A stretch of 64,000 bases of DNA, taken from assembly GCA_020809705.1 (NCBI GenBank), contig CP085828.1, positions 2,728,001 through 2,792,000 on the forward strand, in the 5' to 3' direction. The first letter of the stretch is position 1. Every line of letters starts with the position of its first letter. This DNA comes from Calonectria ilicicola (Eukaryota > Ascomycota > Sordariomycetes > Hypocreales > Nectriaceae). Shown in pieces: positions 60,269 to 64,000 of this stretch. Under the pieces are notes generated by a model. It was not told the DNA's origin, ran no database searches, and saw nothing but the letters and a program-made list of their open reading frames with translations. The position numbers and the translations under genes are program-made.

Positions 60269-61946
60269 CTATATATCCATGGCGCTATAAGCATCGTACT
60301 CAAGGATAAAGTCCAAGTCTGGAACTTCTGGAACTTCTTCTGCTGGAAACGGCAGCGTCGTGTTGAGAGCAGATGAGACGAACCGGCGAGTGTGCTGGAG
60401 GATGACATCTTCAAACGCCTTCTCTTCATCCCCAAGATCTACCAGCTTGTTCATCCACCTAAATCTCCTAAGGAACCTAATCCAAAGCTTTGGTTCGGCC
60501 CACCGAGCTATCGCTAAAACTGCTGCCAAAGCACGAGAAAGAAGTTCATCAGGTAACTCCCGCTCTTCTCCCCCTTCAGCACCAATCATCCAGCACACAT
60601 TTACCAAAAGCTCAGAGGGAGAGATACCCAAAGTGTCCTCACAACAGCTATACCAGGCCGGTGTGCGTCCATTGTTGACCGCGTTCACCATGCAGTGCCA
60701 CAGGGTACAATATAGGCGGATATCGTCACACCAAGGGCGCTGTTGGTCGTCGCAATGGATAAAAGCAACCTCGCTAGGAACTTCATTTTGGCCAGGCCTA
60801 AGTTGCTTCTCACACCAAGAGATACAGACACGCAGTATTGAGGGTTCGTTTTTTAGAAGCGCTTGAGCGAATGGTTGTCTATAAACGTATTCATACATCA
60901 AGTCATCAATGGACAACATGGGGGTGGCGCCATTGTCAGCGGCAGGAGTTTTCTCGTAAACTTCGAGGGCTGATGAGAGAAAGCTATAAGTAACAAGGTT
61001 TATAGCAGCGCAGCTGTTAGGAATGCACTTGAGCGTGGTGTCATCCTCGAGGAACCTCCCAACAGTGTCGCGGATTCGGCGGCGGGCTTCATCCTTTCTC
61101 GTGGGGTTCTCGATTTCTTCCATGAAAGCGTCCAGTATGGGGAATAAAAAGGCTCTATCTTTCATCTTGGAGGATGCGAGCCTTGATAGAAGCTCTCGGG
61201 CGCGCTTGGCATTTCCAGGCCGGTTGGCGACGCGCGCGCACGATGTCACCAGTATGGTCTTGACCTTCATTACTTGAGGGTCGTTTGAGGGGAATTCAAC
61301 GAGATTTTGATAGAGAGCAAAGGCATTTTCTTCGTCCGACATGGAGGAACAGAAATCAGCCATGAGCTTTTTGTTCTCTTCTTCTGGTCCCCATGAGATT
61401 AGGTCTTCGGCATCGGCATCATCATCGACCAAGCTAGCTGCATTATCTGAATTTCCAGATGTTGCTGATGCAATACTTCTGGCGCGATGAGATCGTCCAC
61501 TAATTGGCACTTCGAGGAGCGAGTTGGAGTCGGCTGTCATGAGATCTAGATATTGGGGCATGTTGGCAGCGAGGTCGGACTCGATCTGCTCATAGGGCGT
61601 TTCCTCGTTGCCGATTGGGCCTCTGGCTAACCCAGGCTTTTCAAGAGCACCATACTTCTTTATCCCCCACTTCTCGAAGCGGTAGCCATATTGGCGTTTT
61701 CTGTTGAGGAGAAATCGGGTGAGCAATGCAAGCCGGATATAGCCTTTCCCAGTCGTCAACTTACGTGGGCGTAAAGTCGAATCGTTTCTGCATAAAGGTC
61801 ATGACGACTTGGAGCGTGTATGATCTATACAGCTTACATAGTAGAGGCTTGTACAAGTCCCATTTCTCCTCAGTGATGCGAACCGAGCGCGGATGCCCAC
61901 CTCCTTGAGCGACAAACTTCGTTTTGGGGGGGTTTCTATCCTCCAT
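60269..61946 (-). CDS. Clr5-domain protein
   Basis: Exons on the minus strand are 61946-61765 and 61700-60269, giving 537 residues; the 64-nt intron is GT-AG. The N-terminus carries a Clr5 domain at about residues 22-76 (ITEEKWDLYKPLLCKLYRSYTL ... FDFTPTKRQYGYRFEKWGIKKYG); the intron splits it at FTPT, and splicing restores KRQYGY. After a short disordered region there is a long helical part (about 150-520) without an assigned domain, with several Trp/Cys-rich segments such as CISWCEKQLRP and CTLWHCMVNAV. The C-terminus is acidic. Clr5 was named from a fission-yeast silencing factor; in filamentous fungi the domain occurs on many proteins of unknown role. It is convergent with dynein. Confidence 0.93.
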
Positions 61947-62605
61947 TGTGCTTCCTCGGCGCTAGAAGAACCACGCAAGCCTGATTGTGGTGGGATAAAA
62001 TGAGAAGCCCCAGAAACACTGTAGACTCAAGGGAGTCGATAAAGATAAAAAAACGCCAGCCCAGCGCGGCGGCAGGCACCGTCAAACTTATGAGGAATTG
62101 TCTGGACAGAGGAGAGCCTCCGTGGGCCAGTGGCCACCCCATCATGCTACATTGAAAGCTCTCTCACTGGATGCCTTGCTATGAGGCGGCCTGCAGCGCA
62201 GCCGACTTGGGACGAAAAGGGGAATTGTGATTTTAAACATGAAGTCGTTGGGCAGCCAATGAGAGCAGAGCTGACTTCAACCCCCGCATGACGGCCATGC
62301 CCGAGCACTTTGGGATTTGTGATTTCATCAATCGTGTCATTTGTTTTTGTGGGAATTTCCAAAGATGCCCAGGATACCGTACTCTGATTGCTTGATCATG
62401 CCCTGTTTGGTGGCCAAGCGTGGTCCGCAAGCTACCGCGGCACCATTGCTAAGCCATATATCTATCCGCGTGATGCCGCTCAAAATGCGACTGCTAGGGA
62501 CCTTGATGCACTAGGCATGGCTGTGAAAATTATTATCCCTTACAGAGCCACACCGATATCACAAGGCATCCTCTTTGCAGTTGTCGCCTTCATTGCCGCT
62601 ACCGC
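61947..62605. other. Upstream region of the Clr5 gene
   Basis: 659 bp with no supported gene. A 73-codon frame at 62388-62609 ends in a hydrophobic stretch, but its start context and partner exons are unclear. Confidence 0.5.
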
Positions 62606-62953
62606 ATGAATCGTCTAAAGAAGCGCACTCACACCACCAGAGACGACCTCCCCGAGATGCATCTCGTCAGGAAAAGCTCAAGCTGCTTGCAGGATTACCT
62701 CAACGAGAGACCCCAAATGCAATGTGTCTATGGACCCATCGAACCAAGAGGCGCACGTCGCGCTCGAAGCGCCAGCCCCAGGCTCGAAAGTACGGGCATG
62801 CAGCCAAACGAAACGGACACTGTAGGACAATTTCAACCTGGCGAAGCCAATGAATACCTTGAGCTTGCGAGACAAGTAAATCAGTGGAGTTTCGAAAATT
62901 GGAAGGATGCTGGAGACAGGCTCTTTGGCTCCTCATCTAGAAGTCGACAATGA
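62606..62953 (+). CDS. Weakly supported hypothetical protein
   Basis: A 115-codon frame with ATG at 62606; the frame is open upstream to about 62505, so a missing 5' exon is possible. The product is hydrophilic and protein-like (VYGPIEPRGARRARSAS, GEANEYLELARQVNQWSFE), with no domain I recognise. There is no clear leader. It may be a small lineage-specific gene, the last exon of one, or chance. Confidence 0.3.
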   Translation: MNRLKKRTHTTRDDLPEMHLVRKSSSCLQDYLNERPQMQCVYGPIEPRGARRARSASPRLESTGMQPNETDTVGQFQPGEANEYLELARQVNQWSFENWKDAGDRLFGSSSRSRQ

Positions 62954-64000
62954 GCCGGACTGCAGCGAATTTCTTGCAGCATATGAACAAGAGAAACTGA
63001 ATCGGTATGCTCTTTAAAATGAGGAAGAAAGAGCTACGAAAACGGCCAGCAGGTGTTTTCGTGGCATCAGGGACAGGTCATATCAAGCGACACATAACTT
63101 CGGCAAATTGTCTAGATTGGGGCTCATGTCCGAAAAAGAGGTGCCAGTAGAGGGTCTGAATCCAATATATAAATAAGACCGGTTGTTATTTTTCCGCCAG
63201 ATTGGCGAAGGAGTATTGGAAGCATGACGATAAAGGATAGATCAGCATAGTTAGCGGATACTCGTAGTAGCTCTCCTATGTTCCGATTTTAGCGCTATAA
63301 ATTTACAATATTCTCAGCAAGTCTTAATCCACCCAAATTGGTCCACATAAACCTTAGGGAATTGATGGTGTAAGTGATTTGGGTCGTGTTAGCAATGTAT
63401 CAGATTCAGGAGTTCCCACATCCAGGCGATGGAAGTCAATGTCACGCATTTATTCGCAAGCAAAATGCATGATTGACTAACGAGAACGGCATCAACGGCG
63501 GGGAAAAGTGAAGTTGGTGGGTGAGTCGACATTTTGGTTGGACTGGAAGTGGATGAGGGTGTGGGGAAAAAAAATTCCAAAAAAAAGAGAAGAGGCAGAA
63601 TAGGGACATCAGGGCTTCGGTTCCAGTTGCAGTTCTGTTTCTTCAATGACGTCCACCTGAGACAGATCGGACAATAATGAGAAACTTGGCGCATACAGGC
63701 CCGGTGGGCAGTATCCGCGAGGCAGTCTTCTAAGGCATTCTCGGCACTGGGTGACATAAGCCAAGAGTTAAAAATGCAGAAGGCAATGCTCATCAAGATT
63801 TGAGGTTCGCACAAGCGTGGAAACAAATCGACGGAAGAACATGTCAGACTAGAGACGCAACTCGCATAGCGGCGATACCCTGCGTGTGAGGGGCTGGGGC
63901 ATTGTTATTCAAGGTCCCGCTATGCCTTTAATTGGGTGCTCGGAAGGGCAAAACAAAGGGCTCGAATTTAGAGAGGTAAACCGGGCCAGGATACTGAGAT
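62954..64000. other. Right-end region without a supported gene
   Basis: About 1 kb. At 63532 on the minus strand there is an ATG in a good context (CCAAAATG) after a C/T-rich leader-like stretch, followed by a possible donor at 63481, but no convincing downstream exon is visible. Frames around 63389-63826 are otherwise unremarkable. Confidence 0.4.

Noticed and set aside
63314..63532. Possible tiny spliced gene on the minus strand starting at 63532
   Set aside because: Start context and a GTTAGT donor look good, but the only joinable exon gives about 29 residues with no known homologue; not enough support.

Overview
The window is nuclear DNA from a filamentous ascomycete (Pezizomycotina). 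Its genes are broken by short introns, mostly 47-101 nt, with GT-AG borders and CTAAC/CTGAC-type branch sites. It carries typical fungal families: a Zn2Cys6 regulator, a Clr5-domain protein, fungal Mdv1, a LAM/LTC sterol-transfer protein and a cytoplasmic dynein heavy chain of about 4340 residues. Protein similarity from memory points to Sordariomycetes, most likely Hypocreales; this is an inference, not a database result. No rRNA, tRNA, CRISPR array or plasmid/viral feature was found.

Layout. 0-5 kb: a Zn2Cys6 transcription factor (minus strand, cut by the window edge) is divergent from a 14-TM MFS exporter across a shared 1.4 kb promoter. 5-11.3 kb: a small cysteine-containing protein, a small Ser-rich protein (minus), COP9 signalosome subunit 6, and a zinc-dependent sugar-alcohol dehydrogenase (minus) with an unusual insert. 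11.3-17.1 kb: a 5.8 kb stretch with no convincing gene, carrying a 472-bp element with terminal inverted repeats, a TA target duplication and a core of only about 6% GC. 17.1-24.1 kb: a compact housekeeping block, VPS17 (minus) | chorismate mutase (plus) | BCP1 (minus) | MDV1 (plus), with two bidirectional promoters and one tail-to-tail junction of 6 bp. 25.2-28.4 kb: a JmjC protein and a convergent Atg38/NRBF2-like coiled-coil protein. 30.4-34.3 kb: a GRAM/VASt sterol-transfer protein. 37-44.6 kb: two large regulatory-type proteins, one with zinc fingers at both ends and one with a polyglutamine tract plus a FAR1-type DNA-binding domain; both have upstream intergenic regions over 2 kb rich in simple repeats. 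46.6-59.7 kb: the dynein heavy chain gene. 60.3-61.9 kb: a convergent Clr5-domain gene. 62-64 kb: no strong gene, only weak open frames.

The genes do not form one pathway. Most are conserved cell-biology genes for retromer sorting, aromatic amino-acid synthesis, mitochondrial fission, contact-site sterol transfer, autophagy, COP9 and dynein transport. The only likely functional pair is the divergent regulator and MFS exporter at the left end. I see no clear undescribed multi-gene system. The most unusual items are the AT-saturated TIR element, the inserted dehydrogenase, the probable GC-AG intron in BCP1, and the FAR1/polyQ protein.
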